Shown: positions 16,102 through 25,090, counted from the stretch's first letter. The stretch: 64,000 bases of DNA from Paractinoplanes bogorensis (GCF_018829635.1 NZ_JAHKKG010000015.1:1-64000), one strand, 5' to 3'. A program made the numbers and translations. The notes: generated from the sequence alone by a model not told the origin.

Positions 16102-17322
16102 ATGGACGAATCCGTGCGCCTCCGTACCGCGGCCGCCGACGATCGGCGTGCGATTGCTGACCTTTTGCTCTACGTCTTCAACGAGCACACGACCGACGAA
16201 TCGCGTGAGCTCGAAGAGTTGATCATGGAGTCGGACCGCACGATCGTGGCCGAGGACGGCGACCGGATCGTCGGCACCGCGGCCGCCCAGACCCGGGAGA
16301 TGAGCCTGCCCGGGGCCGTCGTGCCGGTCGCGCATGTGACCGGCGTCGGCGTCGCCCCGACGCATCGCCGCCGCGGCATTCTGAGCGCGATGATGCGCCG
16401 CCAGCTGACCGAGATCGCCGCGGCCGGGCGCGAACCGGTGGCGGCGTTGTGGGCGAGCGAGACCGCGATCTACCCCCGGTTCGGGTACGGGCCGGCGTGC
16501 GGCCGCCTCGTCTTCGACATCCTGAGCCGCGAGGTGAAGATCACCGCCCCGCCCGCCCCGCCCGGCCGGATGCGCCTGGTCGAGCCCGCGGCCGCCCGCG
16601 CCGAGATGACCGCCCTGCACAACGGGCTGCGGATCCACCGGGTGGGCTGGTCGAGCCGCCCCGAATACTGGTGGGACTACCTGCTGCGCGACACCGACAG
16701 CCAGCGCGACGGCGCCACCGAGTCACGCGGGGTGATCTACGAGACCGCCGACGGGCCGGTCGGCTACGCCACCTGGCGGGTCAAGAACGACTGGAGCTCG
16801 CACGGCCCGGCGGCCGAGGTCCGCGTCCGCGAGGTGGTGGCGGGCGACCCCGGCGTCTACGCCGAGCTGTGGCGCTTCCTACTCAGCCTCGACCTGTCGA
16901 AGAAGGCGTCGTACCACTACGGCGCGGTCGACGAGCCCCTGCAGTTCATGGTCGACGAGCCCCGCAAGCTGGGCGCCCGCTACGCCGACTCGCTGTGGAT
17001 CCGCCTGGTCGACCTGCCGGCCGCGCTCGCGGCCCGGCGCTACGCCTGCCCGGTCGACGCGGTGATCGAGGTGACCGACCCGATCATCGAGGCCAACAAC
17101 GGCCGGTGGCGCCTCATCGGGGGTCCGGACAAGGCTTCCTGCGTACGCACCGACGACGCCCCCGACCTGGTCTGCTCGATCACCGAGCTGGGGGCGGCCT
17201 ACCTGGGCGGCACCACGCTGGCCACCCTGGTCACGGCGGGCCGGGCGCGCCAGCTCACCGACAACCTGCCCTCGACGGCGTTCCGCTGGAATCGCGAGCC
17301 CAGCTCGATCGAGGTGTTCTGA
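16102..17322 (+). CDS. Eis-like GNAT N-acetyltransferase
   Basis: A 406-residue protein with the Eis layout. An N-terminal GNAT domain (about 1-140) has the acetyl-CoA signature VGVAPTHRRRGIL (residues near 77-89). A second, degenerate GNAT domain follows, then a C-terminal sterol-carrier-like domain (about 300-406). It ends in Phe, and in Eis the C-terminal Phe carboxylate acts in catalysis. Mycobacterial Eis acetylates aminoglycosides at several amines and modifies host proteins; the substrate of this soil-type homologue is unknown. The start at 16102 gives the family N-terminus; there is no clear ribosome site. Confidence 0.85.
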   Translation: MDESVRLRTAAADDRRAIADLLLYVFNEHTTDESRELEELIMESDRTIVAEDGDRIVGTAAAQTREMSLPGAVVPVAHVTGVGVAPTHRRRGILSAMMRRQLTEIAAAGREPVAALWASETAIYPRFGYGPACGRLVFDILSREVKITAPPAPPGRMRLVEPAAARAEMTALHNGLRIHRVGWSSRPEYWWDYLLRDTDSQRDGATESRGVIYETADGPVGYATWRVKNDWSSHGPAAEVRVREVVAGDPGVYAELWRFLLSLDLSKKASYHYGAVDEPLQFMVDEPRKLGARYADSLWIRLVDLPAALAARRYACPVDAVIEVTDPIIEANNGRWRLIGGPDKASCVRTDDAPDLVCSITELGAAYLGGTTLATLVTAGRARQLTDNLPSTAFRWNREPSSIEVF

Positions 17323-17347
17323 GAGTGCACCGGGTAGCGTCGGCGGC

Positions 17348-17812
17348 ATGGGTGAGCCCGAACGCCGACGCCGCCGCCTGCGTCCCCCGTCTCAGAAGGC
17401 CACACCGGCCGACCTCGACGAGGCGCCCGAGCCGGAGGCGGGCTCGGCCGTGACCGAGCCGATCGCCGATCCGGAGGACACCCCGGCCCCGATCTCGCCG
17501 CTGATGATCGCGCCGACCTCACCCGCGTCGACGGCACCGACCTCGCCCGCGCCCGCCGAGCGCGGGCAGCGCCCACCGCGGACCGGCACCGGCCGGCGCC
17601 CCGCTGCGGGCCCCGGCGGCGACGACCGCGAGGTCGAGCGCGGCCTGCGCGGCCTCGTCGGTTCCGGATCGTCGCAGGTCAGCGTCGGCGCCGCCATGCG
17701 GGCCCGGGACGCCGCCCGGGCCAGCGATCAGGACCTGGCCGACGCCGACGCCAACCTCACGATCGTCCGGCGCAACTGGGTGCCCCGCGAGGAGCTCCCC
17801 CGCAATCGTTAG
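17348..17812 (+). CDS. disordered hypothetical protein
   Basis: A 154-residue protein, basic at the start (ERRRRRLRPP), then rich in Pro, Ala, Thr and acidic residues with repeated ISP/TSP-type segments. It ends with a better-ordered part (about 95-154: EVERGLRGLVGSGSSQVSV...LTIVRRNWVPREEL). The C-terminal part, with its clean hydrophobic pattern, is what argues for a real gene. No family is recognised. It starts 25 bp after the acetyltransferase stop on the same strand. Bases 17813-17937 beyond it show no clear signal. Confidence 0.6.
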   Translation: MGEPERRRRRLRPPSQKATPADLDEAPEPEAGSAVTEPIADPEDTPAPISPLMIAPTSPASTAPTSPAPAERGQRPPRTGTGRRPAAGPGGDDREVERGLRGLVGSGSSQVSVGAAMRARDAARASDQDLADADANLTIVRRNWVPREELPRNR

Positions 17813-17937
17813 GGGTCGTCTCCCGGATAACGCGGGGTTGCGGTGCGGTCCAGGTGGTGGCTGACGTCGGCCGCGGAACGGCCGCATCCCGGCGTTGGAT
17901 TCGGGCGCTCCGCGGCTGCCGTCAGGCGCCGCGACCC

Positions 17938-18414
17938 CTAACTCGCGGGAAGCTCGGGCAGCGTGGGGCGGCCGGCCTCGTAGTCGGCCAGCTGGGCGAT
18001 GCGGCGGGCGTGGCGCGGGTTGCCCGAGAACGGCGTGGCCAGGAACGCCTCGACGAACGACGTGGCGTCGTCAAGGGTGTGCTCGCGGGCGCCGATGCTG
18101 ATGATGTTGGCGTCGTTGTGCTGGCGGGCCAGCTGGGCGATCTCGGTGCGCCAGACCAGCGCCGCGCGGACGCCGTCGATCTTGTTGGCGGCGATCTGTT
18201 CGCCGTTGCCCGAGCCGCCGATCACGATGCCCAGCGAACCCTCGTCGGCGACCACCTTGGCCCCCGTGTGCAGGCAGAACGCCGGGTAGTCGTCCTCCGG
18301 GTCGTAGACGTGCGGTCCCACGTCGACGACGTCGTGTCCCTGCTTGATCAGGTGGTTCACGAGGTGCATCTTCAGCTCGTAACCGGCGTGGTCGGAACCC
18401 AGGTAGACGCGCAT
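17938..18414 (-). CDS. rpiB: ribose-5-phosphate isomerase B
   Basis: A 158-residue RpiB that interconverts ribose 5-phosphate and ribulose 5-phosphate in the pentose phosphate pathway. The N-terminal GSDHAGYELK phosphate-binding motif and the IGGSGNGEQIAANK loop are present. The latter carries a Glu where enteric enzymes have the active-site Cys, as in the mycobacterial type. The length is normal. It lies 13 bp from the neighbouring hydrolase gene on the same strand, so the two are probably cotranscribed. Confidence 0.95.
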   Translation of the reverse strand: MRVYLGSDHAGYELKMHLVNHLIKQGHDVVDVGPHVYDPEDDYPAFCLHTGAKVVADEGSLGIVIGGSGNGEQIAANKIDGVRAALVWRTEIAQLARQHNDANIISIGAREHTLDDATSFVEAFLATPFSGNPRHARRIAQLADYEAGRPTLPELPAS

Positions 18415-18426
18415 GGTCTCACTCTC

Positions 18427-19341
18427 TCAGAAGGTCAAGCCTGTACGCAGGTAAGAGGCCACTTGATCGGTCGCCACGCGGGCCGCGTCGACGACCGCGA
18501 GCTTGCGGGCGAATCCATGATTCACCCCCATGTAGCGGGTGTGCACGACGGGCACCCCGGCTGCGATCAGCGCGTCGGCGTAGTCCGCTCCCTCGTCGCG
18601 CAGGGCGTCGTACTCGGCCGTGATGATCAGGGTCGGGGGCATACCCGCGAGGTCTTCGGCGGCCAGCGGGGCGACGTCGGGGGTGAAGCGGGTCATCGGG
18701 TCGGGCACGTACGTCTCCCACGCCCGCTTCATCGAGGCACGGTCGAGCCCGTACGAGCCGACCTCGTCGAACGATTCCGAGGCGGTCATCGGATCGATCG
18801 CCGGGTAGATCAGCACCTGGAGGTCGAGCGGGGTCGCCGCGTCGCGCTGCCGCCGGGCCGCGACCGTGGCGAGCTGTCCGCCCGCACTGTCGCCGCCGAT
18901 GGCCAGCCGGGACGGGTCGACTCCGAGCTCGGCGGCGCCGGACTTCCGTACGTACGAAAGAACGGTCTCGAGGTCTTCCAAGGCAGCCGGGAACACATGC
19001 TCCGGAGCGAGCCGGTAGCCGACGGACAGCACCGCGCAGCCGGACCGGTCGGCGATGCGGCGGCACACCCGGTCGACCGTCTCGATGCTGCCGTAGCTCC
19101 AGCCGCCGCCGTGTGCGTAGACGAACACGGGGGCGTCGACCCGGGAGGCGTAGAGCCGGGCCGGCACTCCCCCGGCGTCGACGTCGACCACCACCGGCAA
19201 CGGCAGCGCCGGGCCGCACTCGGCGTCGTTCGAGTCCTCCATCGCCTGCCGCATGAAATGGAGGATCTCGAGGGGCTCGGTGAGGTCGGCGGGCGGCCGG
19301 GCACGCAACCCGGCCGCCGCCGCCACTTGCGGATGCAGCAT
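18427..19341 (-). CDS. alpha/beta hydrolase (HSL-type esterase)
   Basis: A 304-residue esterase/lipase of the hormone-sensitive lipase family. The oxyanion motif HGGGWSYG (about residues 78-85), the nucleophile elbow GDSAGG, an Asp in EYDALRDEGADY and the His in MGVNHGF form the expected active site. It is soluble, with no signal peptide. Its ATG lies directly beside the stop of the DUF1015 gene, so the two are translationally coupled. The substrate, probably short-chain acyl esters, cannot be told. Confidence 0.88.
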   Translation of the reverse strand: MLHPQVAAAAGLRARPPADLTEPLEILHFMRQAMEDSNDAECGPALPLPVVVDVDAGGVPARLYASRVDAPVFVYAHGGGWSYGSIETVDRVCRRIADRSGCAVLSVGYRLAPEHVFPAALEDLETVLSYVRKSGAAELGVDPSRLAIGGDSAGGQLATVAARRQRDAATPLDLQVLIYPAIDPMTASESFDEVGSYGLDRASMKRAWETYVPDPMTRFTPDVAPLAAEDLAGMPPTLIITAEYDALRDEGADYADALIAAGVPVVHTRYMGVNHGFARKLAVVDAARVATDQVASYLRTGLTF

Positions 19342-19342
19342 C

Positions 19343-20539
19343 TCAGTCGAGCTGGGCGAGGACGAGACCGCCGCGCGCCTTGGGCGTGAACCAGGTGCTC
19401 TTGCGGGGCAGCTTCTGCCGTTCGAGGTTGACCCGGACGAAGTCGTCCACGGTCACCGGCGCGATCAGCACGGCCAGCTCGGACCGGCCGCCGTCGACCT
19501 CGCCGCGCAGCCACTCGGCCGGGTAGTCGCCGCCCACGTAGTTGATCCGCTTGTCACCCGGGTCGAGGCCCAGCACGTCGCGCAGCAGGACCCGCTCGAC
19601 CAGGGCATGGTCGAGGTTGTCGACGTCGGGCAGGTTCACGTTGACCGGCAGGCCGACGGTGAACGAGCGACCGGCGGCGTACAGCTCGATCGTGCTCTTG
19701 GCCGGTATGCGCGCGGGCCGCGGCACCTCGGTGACCGTCGCCCCGGCCGCGCGCAGCCGGGCCAGCATCTCGTCGAGCGGCAGCGGCAGCTCGCTGACCA
19801 GGCGGTTGTACGGCTGAATGGCGACCGAGGCCGGGGTGGTGACGACGGCCAGGAAGCGGGGCAGGCCGGCCGTCTGGGCGGCCAGGCTGCGGTGGTTGCC
19901 GTCGGCGACGACGAGCTCACCGCCGCCCGCGAGCGCGGTCAGCTCGGACTGCAGCGGGCCGGGGCCGACGACCCAGATGGCGTGGGTGCGGCCGGTCTGG
20001 TCGGTGTCGGTGGCGGCCGGGGCGCCCGCGGCGTCGGTGGCGGCGGCCAGGGCCGCGTGCAACGCGTCGCCATGGGCCGTCTGGAGCAGCAGGACCGGGG
20101 ACAGCAGCGTGGCCACCGCCTCGGCCAGGGCCACCCGTTCGCGCACCTTTTCCAGGAACACGTCCTCGTTGCGGATCACCAGGCCGGGTTCGTCGGCGCT
20201 GGTCGAGATCTGGTCGGTGTCGACCATGCTCCACAGCCCGTACGCCGGGGGCTCGCCCGCCGCGGTGATGCGGTAGAGCACGACCACGTCGTCGGACGGG
20301 GTGTAGAGCCCCTCGGCCCGCTCGAGCGCGAGCCGGGCGACCGCCTCGGGCAGCGAGTCGAGGAACGACTTGCCCAGGGAATCGGGTGCCAGGTGCGGCA
20401 TCTCGATCGCGAGCGAACTATGCGGATTGTCGGCGATGATGGACGTTATTTCGGCGTCGTCGGCGAATTCGTCGTAGTTCTGGGCGCCGGTGCCACCAGT
20501 GGTGACCCAGGCTCGGCTGATCGGGTGCACGACCGTCAT
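19343..20539 (-). CDS. DUF1015 family protein
   Basis: A 398-residue cytoplasmic protein of the DUF1015 group, known in some literature as a SerK-like or HTH-linked family. It has the signatures NPHSSLAIEMPH (about residues 38-49), LYRITAAGEPPAYGLW and VVADGNHRSLAA, the last of which matches the DGHHR-type motif conserved in the family, here with Asn for the first His. Members include ADP-dependent serine kinase in archaea; that activity cannot be assumed here. The ATG at 20539 begins the conserved part; in-frame sequence further up is a Trp/Arg-rich shadow. Confidence 0.82.
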   Translation of the reverse strand: MTVVHPISRAWVTTGGTGAQNYDEFADDAEITSIIADNPHSSLAIEMPHLAPDSLGKSFLDSLPEAVARLALERAEGLYTPSDDVVVLYRITAAGEPPAYGLWSMVDTDQISTSADEPGLVIRNEDVFLEKVRERVALAEAVATLLSPVLLLQTAHGDALHAALAAATDAAGAPAATDTDQTGRTHAIWVVGPGPLQSELTALAGGGELVVADGNHRSLAAQTAGLPRFLAVVTTPASVAIQPYNRLVSELPLPLDEMLARLRAAGATVTEVPRPARIPAKSTIELYAAGRSFTVGLPVNVNLPDVDNLDHALVERVLLRDVLGLDPGDKRINYVGGDYPAEWLRGEVDGGRSELAVLIAPVTVDDFVRVNLERQKLPRKSTWFTPKARGGLVLAQLD

Positions 20540-20549
20540 GGGACGGAAC

Positions 20550-20762
20550 TTACCGGGCCGCCCGGGCGTGCTTGCCGACGGGCATGTTGCCGCGTGACCT
20601 GGCCAGCTGACCGCGGCGCCAGCTGCCGATCGGGCGCTCGACGGGCACCGACGACACCACCACCGGCGGCGCCACCAGCGCGGCCACATCGGCCGGCAGG
20701 TCGGTCCAGGCGCCGCGGTGCACGGCGATGCTCGACTGCGCGACGGCTTCGGAGTCCGCCAT
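20550..20762 (-). CDS. 70-residue hypothetical protein
   Basis: A small protein beginning MADSEAVAQSSIAVHRGAW, then a hydrophobic stretch (AALVAPPVVVSSVPV), ending in a basic tail (RRGQLARSRGNMPVGKHARAA). The ATG at 20762 has GGGAG at a good distance. A longer version with a start at 20804 is possible. It stops 10 bp before the DUF1015 start on the same strand, so it may be the first gene of that operon. No family is recognised. The high proline and basic content suggests an unstructured or nucleic-acid-associated peptide, which is speculation. Confidence 0.5.
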   Translation of the reverse strand: MADSEAVAQSSIAVHRGAWTDLPADVAALVAPPVVVSSVPVERPIGSWRRGQLARSRGNMPVGKHARAAR

Positions 20763-20955
20763 TTCTGCTCCCGAGTTGAATGAGGTGTGCATCACCTCAT
20801 CCAACGCCTGGACCGGGCGCTGGTCGTGGGGTTTACCGGGATCTCAACCTCCGGAGTCGGGGTCCGAGTGTCGCCTCCTGTACTCCGGGTGCGGTGAGAC
20901 CTCGATGTGCCGCCTAGGCTGGCAAGGAAAGACGAGCGCTCAGAGGAGAGTGACT

Positions 20956-23508
20956 GTGGCCGGAGTTCGTAATTTGACCCAGGTGGAGGCGGCCGAGCGG
21001 GCCCGTCTGCTGGATGTCACCGGGTACGACATCACCTTGGATCTGACCGATGGCCACGGTAATCCCGGCGACGGCACCTTCCGCTCCACCACGGTCGTCA
21101 CCTTCACCTGCCGTGAGCCCGGTGCGGAGACCTTCATCGAGACCGCCGCGGCGTCGGTACGGTCGGCGACGCTGAACGGCGCGCCGCTCGATCTGACCGG
21201 GTTCTCGGCCGAGAAGGGCCTGACCCTGACCGGGCTGGCCGCCGAGAACGAGCTGGTCGTGGACGCCGACTTCGCGTACTCGGCGAGCGGGCAGGGTCTG
21301 CAGCGCAGCCCCGACCCGGTCGACAAGGAGGTCTACCTCTACAGCCAGTTCGAGACGGCCGATGCCCAGCGGGTGTACGCCTGTTTCGACCAGCCCGACC
21401 TCAAGAGCGTCTACACCTGGCACGCGACCGTGCCGGCGCACTGGAAGGTCATCTCGAACATGCCGGCCGAGCGCTCCGAGCCGGCCGGGCCGGGCGCCAA
21501 GACGGTGCACTTCGCGACGTCGGCCCGGATGAGCACCTACATCACCGCGATCTGCGCCGGGCCCTATCACGAGGTGCGCGACGAGCACGACGGCATCTCG
21601 CTGGGCGTCTTCTGCCGGGCCTCGATGGCGCAATATCTCGACCCGGACGACCTGTTCCTGGTCACCAAGCAGGGCTTCGACTTCTTCCACGAGCAGTTCG
21701 GGGTGCGCTACCCGCTGCCCAAGTACGACCAGCTGTGGGTGCCCGACTTCAACGCCGGCGCGATGGAGAACTTCGGCTGCGTGACCCACGCCGAGGCGCA
21801 CTACATCTACCGCTCGCAGGTCACCGACTTCGAGTACGAGCAGCGCGCCAACACGATCCTGCACGAGATGGCCCACATGTGGTTCGGCGACCTCGTGACC
21901 ATGCGCTGGTGGAACGACCTGTGGCTGAACGAGTCGTTCGCCGAGTGGGCCAGCCACTGGTGCAACACGCACGCCACCCGCTTCACCGACGCCTGGACGA
22001 CGTTCCTGTCGATCCGCAAGAGCTGGGGCTACCGGCAGGACCAGCTGTCGTCGACCCACCCGGTCTACACCGAGATGCCCGACCTCGAGGCGGTGGAGGT
22101 CAACTTCGACGGCATCACGTACGCCAAGGGCGCCAGCGTCATCAAGCAGCTGGTCGCCTACGTGGGTCTCGACCCGTTCGTCACCGGTCTGCGGGCCTAC
22201 TTCGCCAAGCACGCCTGGAGCAACGCCACCTTCGACGACCTGCTCACCGAGCTCGAGACGGCGTCCGGTCGCGAGCTGCGCAAGTTCGCCGCCCAGTGGC
22301 TCGAGACGGCGCAGGTCAACACGCTGCGCCCGCTGGTCGAGATCGGCGCCGACGGCACGTACGCGAAGGTGGTCGTGCGGCAGGAGGCCCCGGCCGGCTA
22401 TCCCACGCTGCGCACCCACCGGATCGGGGTCGGCCTCTACGACCTCGAGGGCTCCCGCCTGGTGCGGCGCGACCTGCTCGAGATCGACGTCACCGGTGAG
22501 CAGACCGAGATCACCGCGCTCGCCGGGGTCAAGGCGGCCGACGTGCTGCTGCTCAACGACGACGACCTCTCGTACGCGAAACTCCGGCTGGACGAGCGTT
22601 CGATGGCGACCGTGGTGCGGCACATCGACGGGCTCGACTCGTCGCTGTCGCGCGCGCTGTGCTGGAACGCGGCCTGGGACATGCTGCGCGACGCCGAGCT
22701 CGCCGCCCGCGACTACGTGACGCTGGTCTGCTCGGGCCTGCCCGCCGAGACCGACATCAACCTCACCACCTGGACGGCCCGGCAGGCCGCCACCGCCGTC
22801 GCGCAGTACGCCGACCCGGCCTGGCAGCCCACCGGCTGGGCGCAGCTGGCCGAACTGGCCCGCACGTCGCTGGCCTCGGCCGAGCCCGGCAGCGGCTGGC
22901 AGCTCACCTGGGCCCGCTCGTTCATCGGCGCCGCCCGCACCCCCGACGAGCAGGCCGTGCTGCGCGGCTGGCTGGCCGGCGAGGGCGTGCCCGAGGGCCT
23001 GGTCGTCGACACCGAGCTGCGCTGGTCACTGCTCCAGACCCTGGCCTCACTGGGCGCCACGACCGACGACGAGATCGAGGACGAGCTCAACTCGGACCGT
23101 ACGGCGAGCGGCGAGCGCGAGGCGGCGCTGGCCCGGGCGCTGATCCCGACGGCCGAGAACAAGGCCCGGGTGTGGAGCGAGCTGACCGGCGAGGCCGACG
23201 TGCCGAACTGGCTCAACCGGTCGCTGCTGTCCGGCTTCCAGAGCGCCAAGCAGGTCGAGCTGACCGCGCCCTACGCCGAGAAGTTCTTCGACGTGGTCGG
23301 TGACGTGTGGGCCCGCTCGGACAGTGAGCCGGCTCAGGAGTTCGCGATGATGGGCTACCCGGTCTATCAGATCAGCGAGCGGACGGTGCAGCTCACCGAC
23401 GCCTGGCTGGCCCGCGACGGGCACCCGGCCTCGCTGCGCCGCCTGGTCGCCGAGGGCCGCGACGGCGTCGTGCGCGCCATCAAGGCGAGGGCCAAGGACT
23501 GTGCCTGA
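20956..23508 (+). CDS. pepN: aminopeptidase N (M1 family)
   Basis: An 850-residue zinc metallopeptidase that removes N-terminal residues from peptides. The exopeptidase motif GAMEN is at 268-272. The zinc site is HEMAHMWFGDL with His303, Glu304 and His307, and the third ligand Glu326 in NESFAEW, exactly 18 residues on. The N-terminal saddle domain (1-190) and C-terminal ERAP1-like helical domain (about 520-850) are complete. The GTG at 20956 follows AGAGGAG; an in-frame GTG two codons upstream is the alternative. It is divergent from the 70-residue gene and followed by hairpin copy 1. Confidence 0.97.
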   Translation: MAGVRNLTQVEAAERARLLDVTGYDITLDLTDGHGNPGDGTFRSTTVVTFTCREPGAETFIETAAASVRSATLNGAPLDLTGFSAEKGLTLTGLAAENELVVDADFAYSASGQGLQRSPDPVDKEVYLYSQFETADAQRVYACFDQPDLKSVYTWHATVPAHWKVISNMPAERSEPAGPGAKTVHFATSARMSTYITAICAGPYHEVRDEHDGISLGVFCRASMAQYLDPDDLFLVTKQGFDFFHEQFGVRYPLPKYDQLWVPDFNAGAMENFGCVTHAEAHYIYRSQVTDFEYEQRANTILHEMAHMWFGDLVTMRWWNDLWLNESFAEWASHWCNTHATRFTDAWTTFLSIRKSWGYRQDQLSSTHPVYTEMPDLEAVEVNFDGITYAKGASVIKQLVAYVGLDPFVTGLRAYFAKHAWSNATFDDLLTELETASGRELRKFAAQWLETAQVNTLRPLVEIGADGTYAKVVVRQEAPAGYPTLRTHRIGVGLYDLEGSRLVRRDLLEIDVTGEQTEITALAGVKAADVLLLNDDDLSYAKLRLDERSMATVVRHIDGLDSSLSRALCWNAAWDMLRDAELAARDYVTLVCSGLPAETDINLTTWTARQAATAVAQYADPAWQPTGWAQLAELARTSLASAEPGSGWQLTWARSFIGAARTPDEQAVLRGWLAGEGVPEGLVVDTELRWSLLQTLASLGATTDDEIEDELNSDRTASGEREAALARALIPTAENKARVWSELTGEADVPNWLNRSLLSGFQSAKQVELTAPYAEKFFDVVGDVWARSDSEPAQEFAMMGYPVYQISERTVQLTDAWLARDGHPASLRRLVAEGRDGVVRAIKARAKDCA

Positions 23509-23528
23509 TGGCCTCGCTCCGCTCGGCG

Positions 23529-23624
23529 GGGATTGCGCCCGAGAGGTTGGTGTCGAGAGAGCCGGAAATGACATCGGCTGCGCCTCGCCATTTCCGGCGC
23601 TCTCGACACCAACGGCGCAATCCC
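23529..23624. repeat. long hairpin element, copy 1
   Basis: An 11-bp basal stem (GGGATTGCGCC 23529-23539 with GGCGCAATCCC 23614-23624) is followed by a 6-nt bulge on the 5' side only (23540-23545). Then come a 14-bp stem (23546-23559 with 23600-23613), one mismatch (23560/23599), a 10-bp stem (23561-23570 with 23589-23598) and an 18-nt loop. It fills the gap between two convergent genes. The layout matches copies 2 and 3, but the sequence is mostly different. Confidence 0.85.
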
Positions 23625-23628
23625 GCCG

Positions 23629-24189
23629 CTAGCTGATCCACGCCGCCGGGGCGATCCGGACGGGATAGGGGGCGTCGAGCTTGACCGGCTCGGCGCCCTC
23701 GATGCTGTGCATCACCCGATAGCGGGCGGCGCCGAGTTGATACGTGCGGAGCAGGGGCCCCGGCTCGACGCGCCAGAAGGACGGGATGCCGGCCTCCGCG
23801 TACAGGGAAGGCTTGAGCAGCCGGTCGAACCGCCGGGTGGCCGCCGTCTCGACCTCGACGACCAGGGCCACGTCGGCCGGGTCGCACCAGCTCGCCCCGG
23901 ACGAGCGGGGTCGCAGCACGGTGACGTCGGGCACCAGGTTGCTGTCGCCGATCTCGACGCCGAGCCGGTCGCAGACCCACCAGCCCTCGGGGGCGGCCGC
24001 GCGCAGCGTGGTGACGACGGCGCGGACGATCGTCTCGTGCGACTCGGGCTCGGGCGGGGCGACGTGCAGGCTGCCGTCGACGATCTCGTAGCGATGGCCG
24101 TCCTGCGGGAAGAGATGAAGGTCGGGTTCGGTCCATCGCCCGTCAGGCGCCGTCCACCGGAGCGGGGGACTCGAAGCCGGACTCGTCAT
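23629..24189 (-). CDS. Uma2 family restriction-endonuclease-like protein
   Basis: A roughly 186-residue protein with the PD-(D/E)XK-type fold of the Uma2 (DUF820) family. It has the N-terminal YEIVDGSLHVAPPEPESHE segment, the NLVPDVTVLRP motif with the catalytic Asp, and VALVVEVETAATRRFDRLLKPSLYAEAGIP, which carries the E-x-hydrophobic and K-x-x-x-Y-x-x-x-G-V/I-P signatures (quoted in outline). The biological role of the family is not established. The start is either the ATG at 24189 or a GTG just upstream at 24192-24204, since GGAGG lies in that region. It stands alone. Confidence 0.85.
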   Translation of the reverse strand: MTSPASSPPLRWTAPDGRWTEPDLHLFPQDGHRYEIVDGSLHVAPPEPESHETIVRAVVTTLRAAAPEGWWVCDRLGVEIGDSNLVPDVTVLRPRSSGASWCDPADVALVVEVETAATRRFDRLLKPSLYAEAGIPSFWRVEPGPLLRTYQLGAARYRVMHSIEGAEPVKLDAPYPVRIAPAAWIS

Positions 24190-24297
24190 CACCAACCGGA
24201 CCACCTCCGTACGCGCCGTCGCGTGGAGTAACGAGCCTACCTACACCCTGTTGTTACCGCCCGGTTTCGGGCGCGACACGATTTTCCCGGCATGACG

Positions 24298-24333
24298 AAA
24301 GCCCCCGTCCCACCAGCGGCGGGGCGAGGGCTC
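24298..24333 (-). terminator. terminator of the DUF5130 gene
   Basis: On the minus strand AGCCCTCGCCCC pairs with the GGGACGGGGGCT region (24301-24332) with an apical CGCTGGT loop, and TTTCGTC follows. One or two bulges interrupt the stem. It begins about 17 bp after the stop at 24349. Confidence 0.6.
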
Positions 24334-24348
24334 TGTCCTAGATCTGAC

Positions 24349-24810
24349 TTACGCGCGACCGGCGTGGGTGGCCAGCTGGTCGATACCGGCGACCACCCCA
24401 CCGGCCAGGTCGCCGCCGGCGAAGGCGGCCGCCATGGAGAGGCCGGCCAGCTTGGCGTCCCGGTCGGAGATGCGCTTGCGCGCGTCGTTACCGGTGATGA
24501 TCTCGAGCTTGCGCTGGTTGGGCGAGACCGCGATCAGCACGGCGGTGCCCGCGTGCTCGATCTGCGCGTGCAGCTTCTCGGCGAACGGCCGGGCCGGGGT
24601 CTCGAACTCGCCGACGTAGACGCTGAACGTCAGGCCGGTCTCGGTGTTCGCGATCCGGAGTGCGTGGTCGAGCCGCAGCAGCTGCCGGGTGGTGAAGGGT
24701 CCGTCGGCAGCGTGGTTCTGGTGGGCCGCGACCGTGTCGCCGCCCGCGTGGTCGAGCTCGGTCAGGGGCTGCTCGTGCGCACCCTGCTGAGCCAGGTCAC
24801 CAGCTGTCAC
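24349..24810 (-). CDS. DUF5130 / TPM-like protein
   Basis: A 153-residue protein. After a polar N-terminus (1-36) comes a TPM-phosphatase-like alpha/beta domain: HALRIANTETGLTFSVYVGEFE, then AGTAVLIAVSPNQRKLEIITGNDARKRISD (quoted in outline), and a final small helical region rich in glycine and alanine. This is the DUF5130 pattern known in actinobacteria. Its start overlaps the end of the upstream CtaJ-like gene by 14 bp, so the two are coupled. No catalytic residue can be pointed to. Confidence 0.78.
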   Translation of the reverse strand: MTAGDLAQQGAHEQPLTELDHAGGDTVAAHQNHAADGPFTTRQLLRLDHALRIANTETGLTFSVYVGEFETPARPFAEKLHAQIEHAGTAVLIAVSPNQRKLEIITGNDARKRISDRDAKLAGLSMAAAFAGGDLAGGVVAGIDQLATHAGRA

Positions 24811-25090
24811 TTGCGCCTCCTGTGGAACCGGGCTTCACCCGGGCGCCGCTGCTGTCCTCCAGCACCTGGCCACCGGTCAGGGCCGGCTGGGCGTGCCCAC
24901 CGGCGGAGCCGACGATCTGTTCCGGCGAGGCCAGGAACCACATCGGCTGGAAGTTGTAGGGACGGCCGGGACGGTAACGGCGGTCCGGCTGCTTGGTGTC
25001 CCGGGTGCCGGCCATCGACAGCGAAGCGATCAGCACGATGACCGCGGCCGGAATGACCACGTACACCAGAACGGTGATTGATATCGACAA
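24797..25090 (-). CDS. small membrane protein, CtaJ-like cytochrome oxidase subunit candidate
   Basis: A roughly 97-residue protein with one N-terminal membrane helix (ISITVLVYVVIPAAVIVLIA), then a basic RRYRPGRPYNFQPMWFL segment and a glycine-rich tail ending GGASDSW. Mycobacterial CtaJ of the aa3 oxidase has the same plan: one helix, a Trp/Pro segment, a GG...SG.W end. I infer homology from that, with moderate confidence. The start is unclear: TTG at 25090 follows a G-run at a good distance, while TTG at 25099 or 25135 are alternatives. Confidence 0.55.
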   Translation of the reverse strand: MSISITVLVYVVIPAAVIVLIASLSMAGTRDTKQPDRRYRPGRPYNFQPMWFLASPEQIVGSAGGHAQPALTGGQVLEDSSGARVKPGSTGGASDSW

